Below, in pieces: positions 11,379 through 22,430 of a DNA stretch of 50,731 nucleotides; the stretch's first letter is position 1, and every line of letters begins with the position of its first letter. Below the pieces are notes generated by a model. It was given only the letters and a program-made list of their open reading frames with translations. It searched no databases and was not told where the DNA came from. Origin of the DNA: Scleroderma bovista (Eukaryota > Basidiomycota > Agaricomycetes > Boletales > Sclerodermataceae). Both the position numbers and the translations under genes were made by a program. The stretch is from NCBI GenBank assembly GCA_037178675.1, contig JAYMGJ010000476.1:1-50731 (forward strand), in the 5' to 3' direction.

Positions 11379-13478
11379 TGTGAGTCAAAGTGTGGATTTG
11401 GGTCAGAACAACAACCCAAACACAACACCAACAAAGGACTACGAAATTGTGCGAGTGGTGGTTTACCTCCGCGGTGTCCAGAGAGGATGTGCTGAGGAGG
11501 AGGGAAGGGGATCTACACCAACAGGGTGATGCAGACGGTGATGCAGGATACTCCTGGGGTACAGGAGCAATAGAAGACGAAGGGGATAGGTGTCTGGACT
11601 CTTCCTAAAGCCTAGGAAGTGTCAAAGCGGGGATTGAGTTGACTGGGACTGAAGTAGCGATACTACACCTAGAGATTGGTGCAGCAAGGGGACAAGGGGG
11701 CTCCTGACATCCAGAAGCAATAGGGGATGAAGGATTGACAGGCTAGACTCCGCTTGAGCCTAGAGAAAGACTTGGACTTGAATAGATTGGATAAAACTTG
11801 AATATCAGAGCCTTTAGACCTTCACTGAAGCCTACAAGACTCAAAGAGCTGAGGGGATACTGACTGAGAGGGACTGAGAGAGGGATAATTTCATGCTATT
11901 GGGTCTTCTTTCACTGGGCTGAGCCCAGGGGTTTAAATACATGGGGGGGCACAGCATTAAAGTACAAAAAGAGAAGGGAGTAAGCAGAATTTGTCAAGGA
12001 TTGGTAAGGGATTGGTAAGAGCTTTGTAAGGGGTTTGTAAGCGATCAGTAAGCAAGGGATAAGCAGGAATGAGTAAGCATAGGAAGCATGAATAAGCTGC
12101 TGAGTAAAGGAATGAGTAAGCTGCATGACAAGATTGATTGGTAAGGGAGTGAGTCATCAGCTGAGTAATATACCAAAAATGCGAAAGGGATAGAGTAATA
12201 CTGATGACAAGAGAGCATCAGTAAGCAAGGGATGAGTCACTGCACAGCAGAAGGAGTCATTGATGCACAGCCTAAGAAGTTTGATGGGGGGCTGTGTACC
12301 ATCATGAATTTGATGGGACAACAATGGGGAAGATCTGGGATTAATAGGGGGATTGATCCGAGACAAAACAGCCACAAGAAGGGTACCAGGGGTCCAGAGG
12401 TCTTTTTGGGGGGTCAGCATACACTAAAGTATAGTGCATGTGTTCTAGCACCACTGAAGTGCAACCATGGGCTCCCTTGATGAGCTCTCTTCTGGGAAAG
12501 AACGAGAGAGGGTTCTTCTTCCTAATAGCACTATAAAGTGGGGGGAATAACTGTCATGGTGCTGGGGGACGTCGTCTGAAAGTAGGGAAGCGGATAGAGT
12601 ATTGAATTTGACGCATCCAGGGAAGTGAGACGAACGACAGAGGAAGATGGACATGGCAAGTATCTGGGAGGAAGGGACCATAGGCTGAGGGCTCAGGGGA
12701 CACAGAGACGACCAGAGAAGACTTCTCAAGCTTGACAATAGACCTAAGATGACCAAAGTACGTCCTTGACGCAGGACTGACGAGGAGAACGCGCTGACCG
12801 AGAACGAGAGGGACTGAGGGAGCAGGCTGGGAAGATATGTGCCAGGCAGTGCACGGGAACTCTGGGAGAGGCTGTCCTAAGAGCAGGACATAGTGGAGAT
12901 CTGCAGCAATAGTGGAGAAATGATCCAGAGAAAATACGGACTCCATAGTGAGCGATGAAGCGAACGTCTGGATTGCGGGGGGAATATCTCTGTGGGAAAT
13001 GAACGGATTTGCGTCGGAACTTGACAGGCAGATAGACCATGCTCTAGGCTTTCTGACGGTATAGTCACGTGCCTGATAGCTTCAGAAACGACGGAGCTAT
13101 TCAAAATATCAGAATGCCGGCACTGGGCGCCTAAAAATGACATTTGGGCGCTAAAAATCATTTCTTCTCTTTCTCCTTCGTTTCTCCATCAATTCTTCGG
13201 CTTCTTTGATCGTTCTGGTATGGGAGTTGGACTGCAGACGTGTGCATTCCTTTCTCATACCACAATTGACGTTATTCCTTCAGTTTCTTCTGCTTCTTGG
13301 CGGTTCTCGTGCGATAGATGACTGTCTGCATTGGCATTCATCTCTCGCATCAGGATAGTCGTCTTGTGCGATAGATGGCTACGATAAGGGTCCGTTGTGC
13401 TTATCCTTCGCATAAGGATCATTCGATATAGGTGTTATCTTCCATGTTCACTGTACCAAACCTGTTTGGTGCGTGACA
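11379..13478 (-). mobile_element. Solo LTR of the gypsy family (copy 2), nested in LTR-B
   Basis: A full-length 2100-bp LTR in reverse orientation, starting TGTGAGTC and ending GTGCGTGACA. Immediate flanks (accgg / cctga) do not match. A cctga copy also occurs at 11370-11374, four bases left of the border, so the duplication may be real if four extra bases (ccgg) belong to the insert. Confidence 0.9.
12554..12946 (-). CDS. LTR-borne 130-codon ORF (copy in solo LTR 2)
   Basis: Same length and ends as the other copies. Small differences include Thr for Ala in DHFSTIAADL. See the copy at 41481-41873. Confidence 0.35.
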   Translation of the reverse strand: MESVFSLDHFSTIAADLHYVLLLGQPLPEFPCTAWHISSQPAPSVPLVLGQRVLLVSPASRTYFGHLRSIVKLEKSSLVVSVSPEPSAYGPFLPDTCHVHLPLSFVSLPWMRQIQYSIRFPTFRRRPPAP

Positions 13479-13647
13479 CCTGAACCTACGCAAGGGATCA
13501 ATGCTCGTTGTCCTTGTCGTTGAATCCAATCGGTCGCAACTCCGGCCCGGGCTAACCTCTGCCCAAACCTCTGACCTCTGCCCTCATCTGTTTTCATCCG
13601 GACTTGACCGGACTTCCTACCGGAGTAGACCCGGACTTGACAACAGG

Positions 13648-14349
13648 CCACCATGTATGCATACCGTAATCAGTCAATGCCAAGGGTAATTCTGTAGATG
13701 CTAATTGATTATTGTAAACAATGTATATTTGTCTAAATGTTGGATCTTAGCATTCTCATGCTTGAGACTAGCAAGGACTACTAAGTTTGTAGTATATTTC
13801 GATCAATTCTTAAATGTAACCAAACAAACAACAACACTCACCCGTCCTCAATCAAATCTCTCAAGATTGGTGCTGATCAATGTTCTCAGACCTTCTCAGA
13901 CTCAAGTCTTACTTCCATCCACCAGGTCCACCAACTCTCCAGAATGTCATGCATGGTTAGTAAGTATTTGTGCATTTTTTACTGGTGTGAATCACTCATA
14001 TAATACCGGAACAGTTTTCCTAGTGTTGATCAACGATCAGTGGACTGTCGCAGACTGTCGTCCACTAAATTCACTGTCTTTCATGGTCTGACACATGCTT
14101 TCTTCTCACCATAACCTGCCAACTATTCAAGTATATTTTGTGTGATGTTTTCCCCTTCCCCCATCTGTTGTTTCCTGCGGTTCTACAAAAAATGTGTGAG
14201 TTGCTCAAATGATTTGCTATCGTTTACTGATGCCTGCCGTTTTAGCCTCACTCGATTTCAATCAGTCTACTGGAACCCTGTGTCCAAATGATCAAAATGT
14301 GAAGATTTGGAAAGATGCCAAGGAGTGGCTCTCCGCCATTGTGTGCCTA
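13648..14349. other. Region of unknown content
   Basis: Two plus-strand open frames (13705-14091 and 14209-14439) show no recognisable domain. The second contains WKDAKEWLSAIV. Introns may be present (gtaagt-like site near 13961), but I cannot build a convincing gene. Confidence 0.35.
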
Positions 14350-14900
14350 GATGAGGGAAGAGGTCAGAACAACCAACAACCAACACCAAATGACAGCAAT
14401 ATGCCAGTGGTGGTCTTCCTTTGCATATCTGGTATTTAATCTCCGCAGGGGGATGTGCTGCACACCTTCAGGCAGGATGCAGGAGGGAAGGGAAGGGCTT
14501 CTGATGGGGATGGAATGTGACTTGGGATGGTAATGACTCCTCTTCAGCCTACCACAGTGGTTAGGAAGAGTCCTGGGATAGAAGAGCAATGATAGATTGA
14601 TGATAGGGGTGATACACATCAGCAAACCAGCCCTCCCCCAGACAGTACTGGCCAGTGTTGGACAGTGACCCCAGACCCCCAGCCACTCCCAACAAGGTAC
14701 CTAACTGGCTAGGGCTGTATTGACTGTCCCAGAACATCCCAGTGCCATCAAAGTCTGGGGTAGTTCCCAAGTCCCTCAGTGTGATCAAAAGCTGACAACC
14801 TGTCACAGCTTACTCCAGCCTACCAGAAGTTGACAACCAGTCACAGTCTACTCCAGCATCAAATTTGACAGCCTGTCACAGTCCATTCCAGATTTGCCCA
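14350..14900 (-). repeat. Diverged gypsy-LTR-like relic
   Basis: The segment shares ordered short matches with the end of the gypsy LTR as seen in copies 1 and 2. These are ggtcagaacaac, gtggtggt, ggatgtgctg and ggagggaaggg, followed by a paired 'gactcctcttcagcct...ggaagagtcc' block. Spacing is similar but identity is low, so it may be a related LTR family or an old copy. The 3' border is not clear. Confidence 0.45.
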
Positions 14901-14962
14901 GAATGCTAAATACAGACATAGAAAGTAGTATGCAGATATGATAAGATTGTGGGGAAGATAAC

Positions 14963-15250
14963 TGTTGAAGCAATACCTATATACGTATAGGAACTGCTAC
15001 TCCAACTCACCTGTAGGGTGGAGTGCACAACCAGAGATGGTAGCGGTAGCTGGTTAAGAGCTGTTATATTATATAAGCGATGAACGCTGTTTATATACAA
15101 CAAATAGTGTGATGCGTGACTGTGATGTGTGACGTGTGACATGTAACATCTACTCTAAAGAGGACTATTACTAAGTCTACACTAATATGGGTTGCAGTCT
15201 TGTGCGCACTTTGTCGATGGTTTACGCCGGGTGCACGTGCGACTTCAACA
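14963..15250 (-). repeat. Copia 3' LTR
   Basis: 288 bp, TG...CA ends (tgttgaag ... cttcaaca). In the coding sense it lies downstream of RNase H. Its sequence is close to that of 22115-22402. Confidence 0.93.
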
Positions 15251-15263
15251 CTCCCCCTCGCTG
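15251..15263 (-). other. Copia polypurine tract
   Basis: In the coding sense the sequence AGCGAGGGGGAG directly precedes the 3' LTR, the expected place for second-strand priming. Confidence 0.7.
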
Positions 15264-15296
15264 TGCTGCACGTAGAGCACTTCAGCGAATAAGGCG

Positions 15297-17027
15297 CTAG
15301 ATGCTGCCAGAGGGAAACTGTAAGCCTAGTTGAGCTCTGAACTTCACAAATTTCTCGCGTGGTAAGTTCTTGGTGAGCAGATCAGCGGGATTCTCAGCAC
15401 CATCAATGAAGAATAGTTCCACGTTACCTTTCGCGACTGACTCGTGGATTCCGTGGTAGCAGATGTTGATGTGCTTGGAGCGAGGCTCCATTACAGGGTT
15501 GGATGCCATGAATATGGACCCCTGATTATCACTGCAAATCGGGATAGCTTTCAGCTTATAGCCGAGCTCAACAAGTAAACTCCGAATCCAGGTAACTTGG
15601 CGAGCGCAATCACTCAAAGCCATGTATTTGGCCTCAGTGGACGAGTACACAATAGTCTTCTGCACATGAGAAGTCCAACTGATCAAGCCATCTGCAAGCT
15701 TCAGGTAGAAACCTGTCTGCGAGAGGCAAGAGGTAGGGTCTGATCCCCAATCTGAGTCTGTGCATGCAATCAGGCCAGCACCAGATCCACCGTTGTATAC
15801 TAGGGAGTATGTAGGCATCCCAATTAAGTAGTGACAGATATACAGTGCTTTGTTCAGGTGGTCTTGGGATGGATTCGTGGCATGGTGCGAAAGGTGGGTG
15901 ACTGCAAAGGCAATGTCGGGCCTAGTGCCTAACATAAGGTACAAAAGGGACCCAATGACCATCTGGAAACAGGAGTGGAGTTCCGCATCAACAGGCTCTG
16001 TATTTTTGGCAGCATAGTAGCCAGCCAGCAGTGGGGTGCTTGCGGACTTTGCATTGAGCATGCCGCAGCGTTCAACGACCTTTTGTAGGTACGCGCACTG
16101 ATCCAAGTGGATAGTGCGACCTTTGTGAGTGATTCGCATTCAGAGGAACTCCTTAGGTTCTCCAAGGTCTCTGCACTCCCATTTGCGCATGAACTGTGCT
16201 TTGATGGCATCAACAACAGCCTTGTTAGGGCCGCAGAATAGTGTGTCGTCAACGTAGATAATACCAATGACAATGTTGGTGCCTTTCTTCTTGTAGAAGA
16301 AGATGCCTGCTTCAGACTTAAGGTGCTCAAACCTGAGCTCTTTGAGAGACTCATTGAGTGTGCGCCACCAAGCTAGGCCGGCCTGTTTGAGGCCATAGAG
16401 GGCATGCCAGAGGCAGAGCACTTTGCACTCTTGCCTGGGAACTGCAAACCCTTCGGGTTGTTCCATGTAGATCTCTTCGTTGAGCTTGCCATACAAGTAG
16501 GCGCTCCGAATGTTGAGTCCAGTAATATACCAGTTCTCAAGTGTGGCAAGTGCAAGCATGAGGCGCACTGTTTCAAAGCGCACGACTGGTGAGAAGACCT
16601 GGTCGAAATCTAATCCCTTGACCTGGGAGAAGCCTTTCGCTACTAAGCGGGCTTTCTTGCGGCCATCCGACTTCACGTCAAAGACCCATTGATTCTTAAT
16701 GACCTTCCGGTCTCGGGGACGGTCAACTAGCTCAAAGACTTTGCGCTTTCACAGCACATCGAGCTCTTCTTGGCAAGCAAGTCGCCAGAGTTTCTGCTCA
16801 GCTTGGGGTAAGCGAGCGATGTCCTTGTAGGACCAGTTGTGGACGCTCTCATATTGAGGCTCGCTGGTTGTGAGGGCTTTGCCCATCAGGTAACGGACTA
16901 GGTTTGCTCCCCCTTCCTCGCACATCTTTTGCACATCTTCCTCACTGGGCGTTGCAGAGGTGTCGGGGAAACCACCAGGAACATGGTCTGGTGAGTCTGG
17001 TTGTGGGGGCCTAGGGGCCTCACCCAC
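15297..17027 (-). pseudogene. Copia reverse transcriptase and RNase H
   Basis: Reverse transcriptase covers about 16920-16140, with KARLVAKGFSQ and the catalytic box IIYVDDTLF. RNase H follows to 15297, with ACTDSDWGSD, YSSTEAKYMAL and KHINICYH. The frame is interrupted by an in-frame TGA before MRITHKG (16140-16142) and one before KRKVFEL (~16746). The sequence between integrase and RT (~17080-16750) is a Pro-rich linker and changes frame near 17082. Similarity to fungal copia pol is strong. The stops show that the copy is dead unless suppressed. Confidence 0.9.
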
Positions 17028-17081
17028 TGTTTCTCACCATTGAGAGGCACTTTCGATATCCTGGAGTTGCTCGACGGGATG

Positions 17082-19839
17082 TCACTGCTCACCATACACG
17101 TTACTGGGGTGCAATGGCGCTCTACGTTCATGTTGGGGGCAGGCAGGGATATTCACTGCAGGAGGTTGCGGCGCATTCTGGCGGCATTCAGCTCGGCCAG
17201 GGCACTGCGGTGCTGGAGGTGGCGTATTTCTTGCCAGTGAAGGCGTTCTCGGTGCCAGTGGAGGCACTGGAGATGGTGTATGGGGAGGATTTATTTGATT
17301 AGGCTCTTCCTCAGGAGCCTTGGGTTCCTCGCGCTTTGGATCATCATCCTGCGCTTGGGGATGTGGGTAGCCATGGTTGTGTTCCACATCATCATCACTG
17401 TCAATATCATCAGGGGGATTCCCTGGTCGATCGGTGGTAGGTTTTGGATTTACCCTTCCAAAAGGGTTCTTGAGACGTTCGCGCCTGTTCTTAGAGCAGC
17501 GAGGGAAATGACACTCGTCAAAGACGGCGTGAGCAGCGGTGAACACTGCATTGGTGGAGTGCATAAACAAGAAGTTGCGCTCATTGCCAGGGGCAACACC
17601 AACATAGGTCATAAGCTCCGACTTGGGAGCCATCTTATTTGCTTGAGCCGAGGCTGGGAGGTAGACAAAGGCTCCACAGCCAAATACACGTAGGTGGTCG
17701 ATGTTAGGCATCTCCCCCTTAAGCATTTCGTGGGGGGTGCGCCATCGCAGGCAAGCTACCAGAGTACGGTTGTAAATGTGGGTTGCATGAGCGAATGTGA
17801 ATTCCCACCAGGAGTCAGGGATGCAGGCTTGATGCTGCATAGACTCAGCTTTGTCCATGAGAGTGCGCCCTAAACGCTCGGCGCAGCCATTCTGCATGGG
17901 GGTTCTTGGAGCACTGTGATATATTTTAATTCCTTTCTCAAGGAGTGCTCGATCAAACAGATCAGATTTATACTCTCCACTGGCATCGGACATCCATCCA
18001 ACGATGTGCGTATCATGTTGGACGTTGTCATATCCATACTTTTCCCAGTCGCAACTCCGGTCTAACCCTGGCCCGCCTGACCTCTCCTTAGGCATAGACG
18101 CAACTCCAGATCTAGTCCGGCCATCTCCAGCCCCATAGCTGCACTCCAGCTCAACTCCGGTCACTACGTCCATCTCCACCTCAGGACTAACCCCTGTCTT
18201 CCTCTAGACAGATCCGCGGTCTAACTCCTCCATGTCGGACCTGTACCTACCATTAGTCGCTACTCCGGTTTCAGTCCGGCCACTCCCTTTGTCTGGTCTG
18301 CGACCTAGCCCAACTCCGGCTGGTACATCCAACTCTGGCTCAGGTCTGCTCCTGTTCCACTCCACTCCCTCTGTCAGGTCCACCAATGGCCTTGGACATT
18401 TCCATGTCCAACTCCGGACCTTCCTCCGACTACTCCGCCCTTCCTCCACCTGTGCACTCCCTCCACTCTTGCACTTCCTCTGGTCCCACTTCCTCTGGTC
18501 CCACTTCCTCTGGTCCTGGACATCGCTCTGGACTTAACATTAGTTAAGTCCACCTCCAACCCTTACTTGTCCTCTTCCGACCTAGTTCCCTTTACCTACT
18601 TGTCCCTGCATCTGCTCCGTCGTCCCTGTAATCCTAGTTCCCCGTTTCTGCTTCCACTCCGGTTTATTTTCCTGTCCCTGCTTTATTTTCCTGTCTACTT
18701 CTGCTCCATCCCTTGTCTCGACATTAAGGTGTTTACTTGTCACCATATATACTCACCTTAGTTTCATTACTATATAAACTACCATACTCCGGCCTAGTAG
18801 TCCTTAGATCAAATCTCGACTAAGATACTCCCCACTCTGTACTACCCACTATGCTCTCCTAATCCATCTGTTCACCTGAACTCTGGCCAACTCCGGCCTC
18901 CATCCTATCTTGTCCCCTTGGTCCTATGTCCAATCCTAGCAAGTCTCCTACTTGCATGAGGGCAAAAGCCACCTCTGTCCCAGACTCGACGCTAGACCTC
19001 TCAGGACTTATCCCACCTCTGGGATGTCCTTCACTCCAGACAAGCTGCACTCAACTCCGGACCACTTTCCCGCGGTCCGGACTTACTCCGCAAAAACCCG
19101 GACTTACTCCCTGTGCTTCTCTAGTGCCCGGACTTCGTTCATTTAACCCGGACTTGACTCTCTGCACTAACTAGCACCTACTAGTGTCTGGACTTACCTC
19201 CTCAGTAGTTCCTTGCACCTCTGGACCTCCTAGTAAGATCGTTGAGGAGAACCGGTCTTGACAGACGTACACCATTTCGAGGAAATCTTTGGCAGCCATA
19301 ATCGCTGCGGCTTTGGAGCGAAGAGGCATAGTCCAGGTGTGAGAGGTATAGTCGTCGTAGAAGGTGATAACATATTTAAACTTCCGGTACAACATAACCG
19401 GGAAGGATTTTAGATCAGAGTGCACCAGCTCAAAGGGCTTGGAAGCATGTCTTTCATTCTCTGGGAAAGCTTGATTGGGCATCTTGCCAAGAGCACATCC
19501 AGGGCAAACACAATCCTCAGTAGGAAAGTGGATCTCCGGGAAGCGCTGTGTATGTTTTTGCGTGCGTCGGAGTACTTCCTTTGAGGGGTGCCCAAATCTC
19601 CAGTGCATAATGTTGTAATCGACTTTGCTCACAGAGGCAATATAGTTAGATCTAATTATTGGGATAGATCTAATCCCAAAGATGACGTTGCGATAGTCTT
19701 CTGGGTCTGGCCCAAACCATAGGCGTTCAGCTTTGTGAGTGAGGCTAATGCCTCGCTTATCACCAGTGACTTTGTAGTTACGCTGGAGCATTTCACCCAT
19801 AGAAATGAGGCGTACAGTAGTGCCTGGCATATGAAGCAC
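17082..19839 (-). pseudogene. Copia integrase, split by a solo LTR
   Basis: The N-terminal part (19839-19264) carries the zinc-binding pattern HWRFGHPS...CPGCALGK and the first catalytic Asp in VHSDLKSF. The rest (18025-17082) has the second Asp in WMSDASGEYKSDLF and the Glu in NGCAERLGRTL, then the Pro-rich C-terminal tail. The two parts are separated by the LTR-B copy at 18026-19263. Deleting that copy and one gacgt rejoins MVYV to QHDTHIVGW in frame. Integrase inserts the cDNA copy into the genome; this one cannot be made as a single protein. Confidence 0.9.
18026..19263. mobile_element. Solo LTR-B-like element nested in copia integrase
   Basis: It begins TGTCATATCC and ends GGTCTTGACA, with a perfect 5-bp target duplication gacgt (18021-18025 and 19264-19268). 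It is packed with 'aactccgg', 'cggactt' and 'ctccacct' motifs like the LTR at 10908-13642 but is about twice as long (1238 bp). Plus-strand open frames within it are low-complexity and not credible genes. Confidence 0.85.
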
Positions 19840-20877
19840 TTGGGTGAGTGTAATGACTTTCTCATCCCCTGAGTTGTGGTCTAGGCACCGGAGTAATACT
19901 GTGCCAATGCCAGCAATTAGTGCTACACCATTTGCCGTTTTGGTGTAGTGCGCTCGCTTTTAGCACATTATAGGAGGTGAAATCGCCTATGTCACCGGTA
20001 AAGTGGCGTGATGCGCCAGAGTCTAAGAGCCAGAAAGCACCAGAAAGTTCACTATCGTCAACCATTTTTCCCTTACAGCCAGCACAGCATGCATCATTCG
20101 AACATGAACAGATATATGCATTTCTCGAGATACAACATGACATATTGTAGTGACTACTCACTATATACAGTGACGGCATATAGCGCACATGTAAAGGGAG
20201 TGTGTCAGTGTCGATCAGCACGCATGCAGAAGGTACTTGCCTGAAAAGGCTGGCCTCTGCGCCCATCGCCATCGATGTTGCGTTGCAGTGGTCGAGGACC
20301 ATCACATTGATCTCATTGAACTTGTCATCAGCGAATGGTTCGTGAGTGAAGGGCTCTTCATCCCCAAGGGAGATGGCATCCTCCTCATACATTGTGATGC
20401 GCTCCTCAAGATGAGGGCGCTTCAGCGAGGAGGGACCGGCCTCGGGCTGGTCCAGGTTCGCATTCGCCAATGACACTACTTGGTCGAGGGTGTGGATGGT
20501 CTGGCAGGATGGCTCTACCCCCAAGCGGTGTGCCAAGTCGAAGGCCCGAATAGTATTATCGAATGCGGGGGGGCCATAGTTGGTAGCACTGGGGGTGTGA
20601 GCCAGGGCACGAGGGTCAACAGTGGGCTCTGGTCCATCGTAGTGGACATATGTAGCGAAGGCAGCTTGTTGGGTGTTCTCATGATGAGCGCGAGCCTTCT
20701 TGCCGCCACGTCGAGTGCGGCCTCCTTGTCCTTGGGCAGGAGCGTTTCCGCTCGTACCGCCATTGGACCTGCCTTGCTGCTGCTGCTGCCTCTGGGGCTG
20801 CTGCTGCTGCTGGGTGAACTTGGGGTCAGCTGGCTTGCACTTCACAGCGCTAAGCTTGTTGGCCTGTGGGCCCTTAC
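19840..20877 (-). pseudogene. Copia gag C-terminal part and protease
   Basis: In the coding sense this begins with GPQANKLSAVKCKPADPKF just after the nested solo LTR. It continues with Gln-rich and Gly/Arg-rich stretches (QQQQQPQRQQQQQ, GGRTRRGGKK). The aspartic protease motif WLLDSGASRHFTGD lies at about 20030-19990. The frame changes near 19935, between the protease and the LHMPGTTVRL segment. No canonical CCHC zinc knuckle is visible. Confidence 0.85.
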
Positions 20878-21165
20878 TGTTGAAGTCGCACGTGCACCCG
20901 GCGTAAACCGTCGACGAAGTGCGCACAAGACTGCGACCCATATTAGTGTAGACTTAGTAATAGTCCTCTTTAGAGTAGATGTTACATGTCACACGTCATG
21001 CGTCACAGTCATGCGTCACACTATTTGTTGTATATAAACAGCGTTCATCGCATATATAATATAACAGCTCTTGACCAGCTACCGCTACCATCTCAGGTTG
21101 TGCGCTCCACCCAACAGGTGAGTTGGAGTAGCAGTTCCTCTACGTATATAGGTATTGCTTCAACA
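20878..21165 (+). mobile_element. Solo LTR of the same copia family, inverted, nested in gag
   Basis: 288 bp, opposite in orientation to the element's own LTRs, with perfect 5-bp target duplication cttac (20873-20877 and 21166-21170). Removing it and one repeat rejoins SSRGGGK to GPQANK in frame. It shows that the family was active after the host copy had inserted. Confidence 0.93.
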
Positions 21166-21779
21166 CTTACCACCACCACGTGAAGAGGCGCCTTTCTGCT
21201 CAAAGGAGAGCGTGGCGGCCTTGACGATCCCATCGGGCTTCAGATTCTTAATCTTGTCTGGCGACATCTGGCTGAGAATTTGAGCTACGACCTCCATAGT
21301 AGGAGGGAGCTTGCAGAGGATAATCATAGCCTGCACGGGGGCAGGGAACTCGAAGTCAGCGTCTTTGAGATACGCAAAGTGGCTAAGCACTTTGGTGATG
21401 GCCGGAGCGGGATGGGAGCCAGCGGGAATGGTAGTCGAACAATGCTGGGGGCACCGAAGTTCTTCTTGAGGTGGTCCCAGATGTCCTTAACGCTATCGAG
21501 ATTCGAGACAGTGACCTGGATCGAGGGGGCGAGGCGCAAGGTGATGTTACCGAGCACTCTCTCGGTGTTGTCGTCCCACTCTTTTCACTCATTGTGGCCG
21601 TCAGCGGGTTGCGTCGTTGAGTAAACGTACCATTGGCCTTGTGCCCAAAAGTAGGCCTGCATAGAGGTGTGCCACTGCTGCCAGTTGGAGCCAGTGAACA
21701 TGGGAACCATCTTGTCAAGAGCACTGGACATGGTGATATTCTGTTGGGAGTCAATGGAGTCAGCAAGTGAATGCGACAA
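21166..21779 (-). pseudogene. Copia gag N-terminal part
   Basis: The frame starts at 21779 (MSHSLADSIDSQQNITMSSA) with the gag motif MFTGSNWQQWHTSMQAYF, followed by WDHLKKNFGAP and an ALKDADFEF-like block (YLKDADFEFPAP). A TGA interrupts the frame after DGHNE (~21587), and there is a frame change at ~21400-21440. In copia elements this protein forms the virus-like particle. The copy is broken. Confidence 0.85.
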
Positions 21780-22102
21780 CGGACAAGCAAGAAAAGAAGA
21801 AACACCTGAGTGCTAGCAAAAGCACTTCTGTCAACAGCTAACTCATGACTAGGTTATGCCAGCGCAAGTTGTCGACAATGTTCGCCATGGTTGGCGCAAG
21901 TCATCGATGAACTTCGCCTGGGGCAATACAGGTGCTCAACTAGGAGCTCACTGTTTGGTGCAAGTTGTTGACCGACTTCGCCTTGTGGCTGTGCAGGGGC
22001 TCAGCTAGGAGCTCACTGTGTTCCACAGCGTCAAGCTAGTTAAAGCGACGCTCAGGGAGCTGGAGCGCTGTCTGGTGCATTGCTGCACACAGTGCGCTCA
22101 CA

Positions 22103-22114
22103 GGGCTCATAACC
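22103..22114 (-). other. Copia primer-binding site (initiator tRNA-Met anticodon loop)
   Basis: The plus-strand sequence gggctcataacc directly abuts the 5' LTR. It equals the anticodon stem-loop of eukaryotic initiator tRNA-Met. The coding-strand PBS is therefore complementary to an internal tRNA fragment rather than to the 3' CCA end. This is the half-tRNA priming known from Drosophila copia. Confidence 0.75.
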
Positions 22115-22402
22115 TGTTGAAGCAATACCTATATACATAGAGGAACTGCTACTCCAACTCACCTGTAGGGTGGAGTGCACAACCAGAGATGGTAGCGGTA
22201 GCTGGTTAAGAGCTGTTATATTATATAAGTGATGAACACTGTTTATATACAACAAATAGTGTGACGTGTGACTGTGACATGTGACATGTGACATGTAACA
22301 TCTACTCTAAAGAGGACTATTACTAAGTCTACACTAATATGGGTCGCAGTCTTGTGTGCACTTCGTCGACGGTTTACGCTGGGTGCACATGCGACTTCAA
22401 CA
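22115..22402 (-). repeat. Copia 5' LTR
   Basis: 288 bp, TG...CA ends, same orientation as 14963-15250. The TSD ataac follows at 22403-22407. Confidence 0.93.
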
Positions 22403-22430
22403 ATAACAGCACAAAAGCTCCACCACATTG

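Larger units (their letters stand above)
10908..13642. mobile_element. Solo LTR of a second family (LTR-B), interrupted
   Basis: It begins TGTTACGACC at 10908 and ends CCGGACTTGACA at 13642, with a perfect 5-bp target duplication acagg (10903-10907 and 13643-13647). Removing the nested gypsy LTR leaves about 635 bp rich in 'aactccgg' and 'ccggactt' motifs. The same motifs mark the LTR at 18026-19263. No coding content is seen. Confidence 0.75.
14963..22402 (-). mobile_element. Ty1/copia retrotransposon (decayed, with nested LTRs)
   Basis: The element has two 288-bp LTRs in the same orientation (14963-15250 and 22115-22402). They are flanked by a perfect 5-bp target duplication ataac (14958-14962 and 22403-22407). 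The coding order on the minus strand is gag, protease, integrase, reverse transcriptase, RNase H, which defines Ty1/copia. Two solo LTRs are nested inside: 18026-19263 (LTR-B) in integrase and 20878-21165 (own family, opposite orientation) in gag. Both have perfect duplications. Removing each restores the reading frame at the insertion point, so they entered a more intact element. Frameshifts and stop codons elsewhere make it non-autonomous now. Confidence 0.93.

Noticed and set aside
18026..19263. Protein-coding gene in the Pro/Ser-rich plus-strand frames
   Set aside because: The stretch is bounded by TG...CA and a perfect 5-bp duplication and is built of short ccgg-type repeats, so it is an LTR.
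20480..21037. 185-codon plus-strand ORF
   Set aside because: It lies opposite the copia gag/protease frame and crosses the border of the nested solo LTR; the Leu-rich composition is a shadow of the Gln-rich coding strand.
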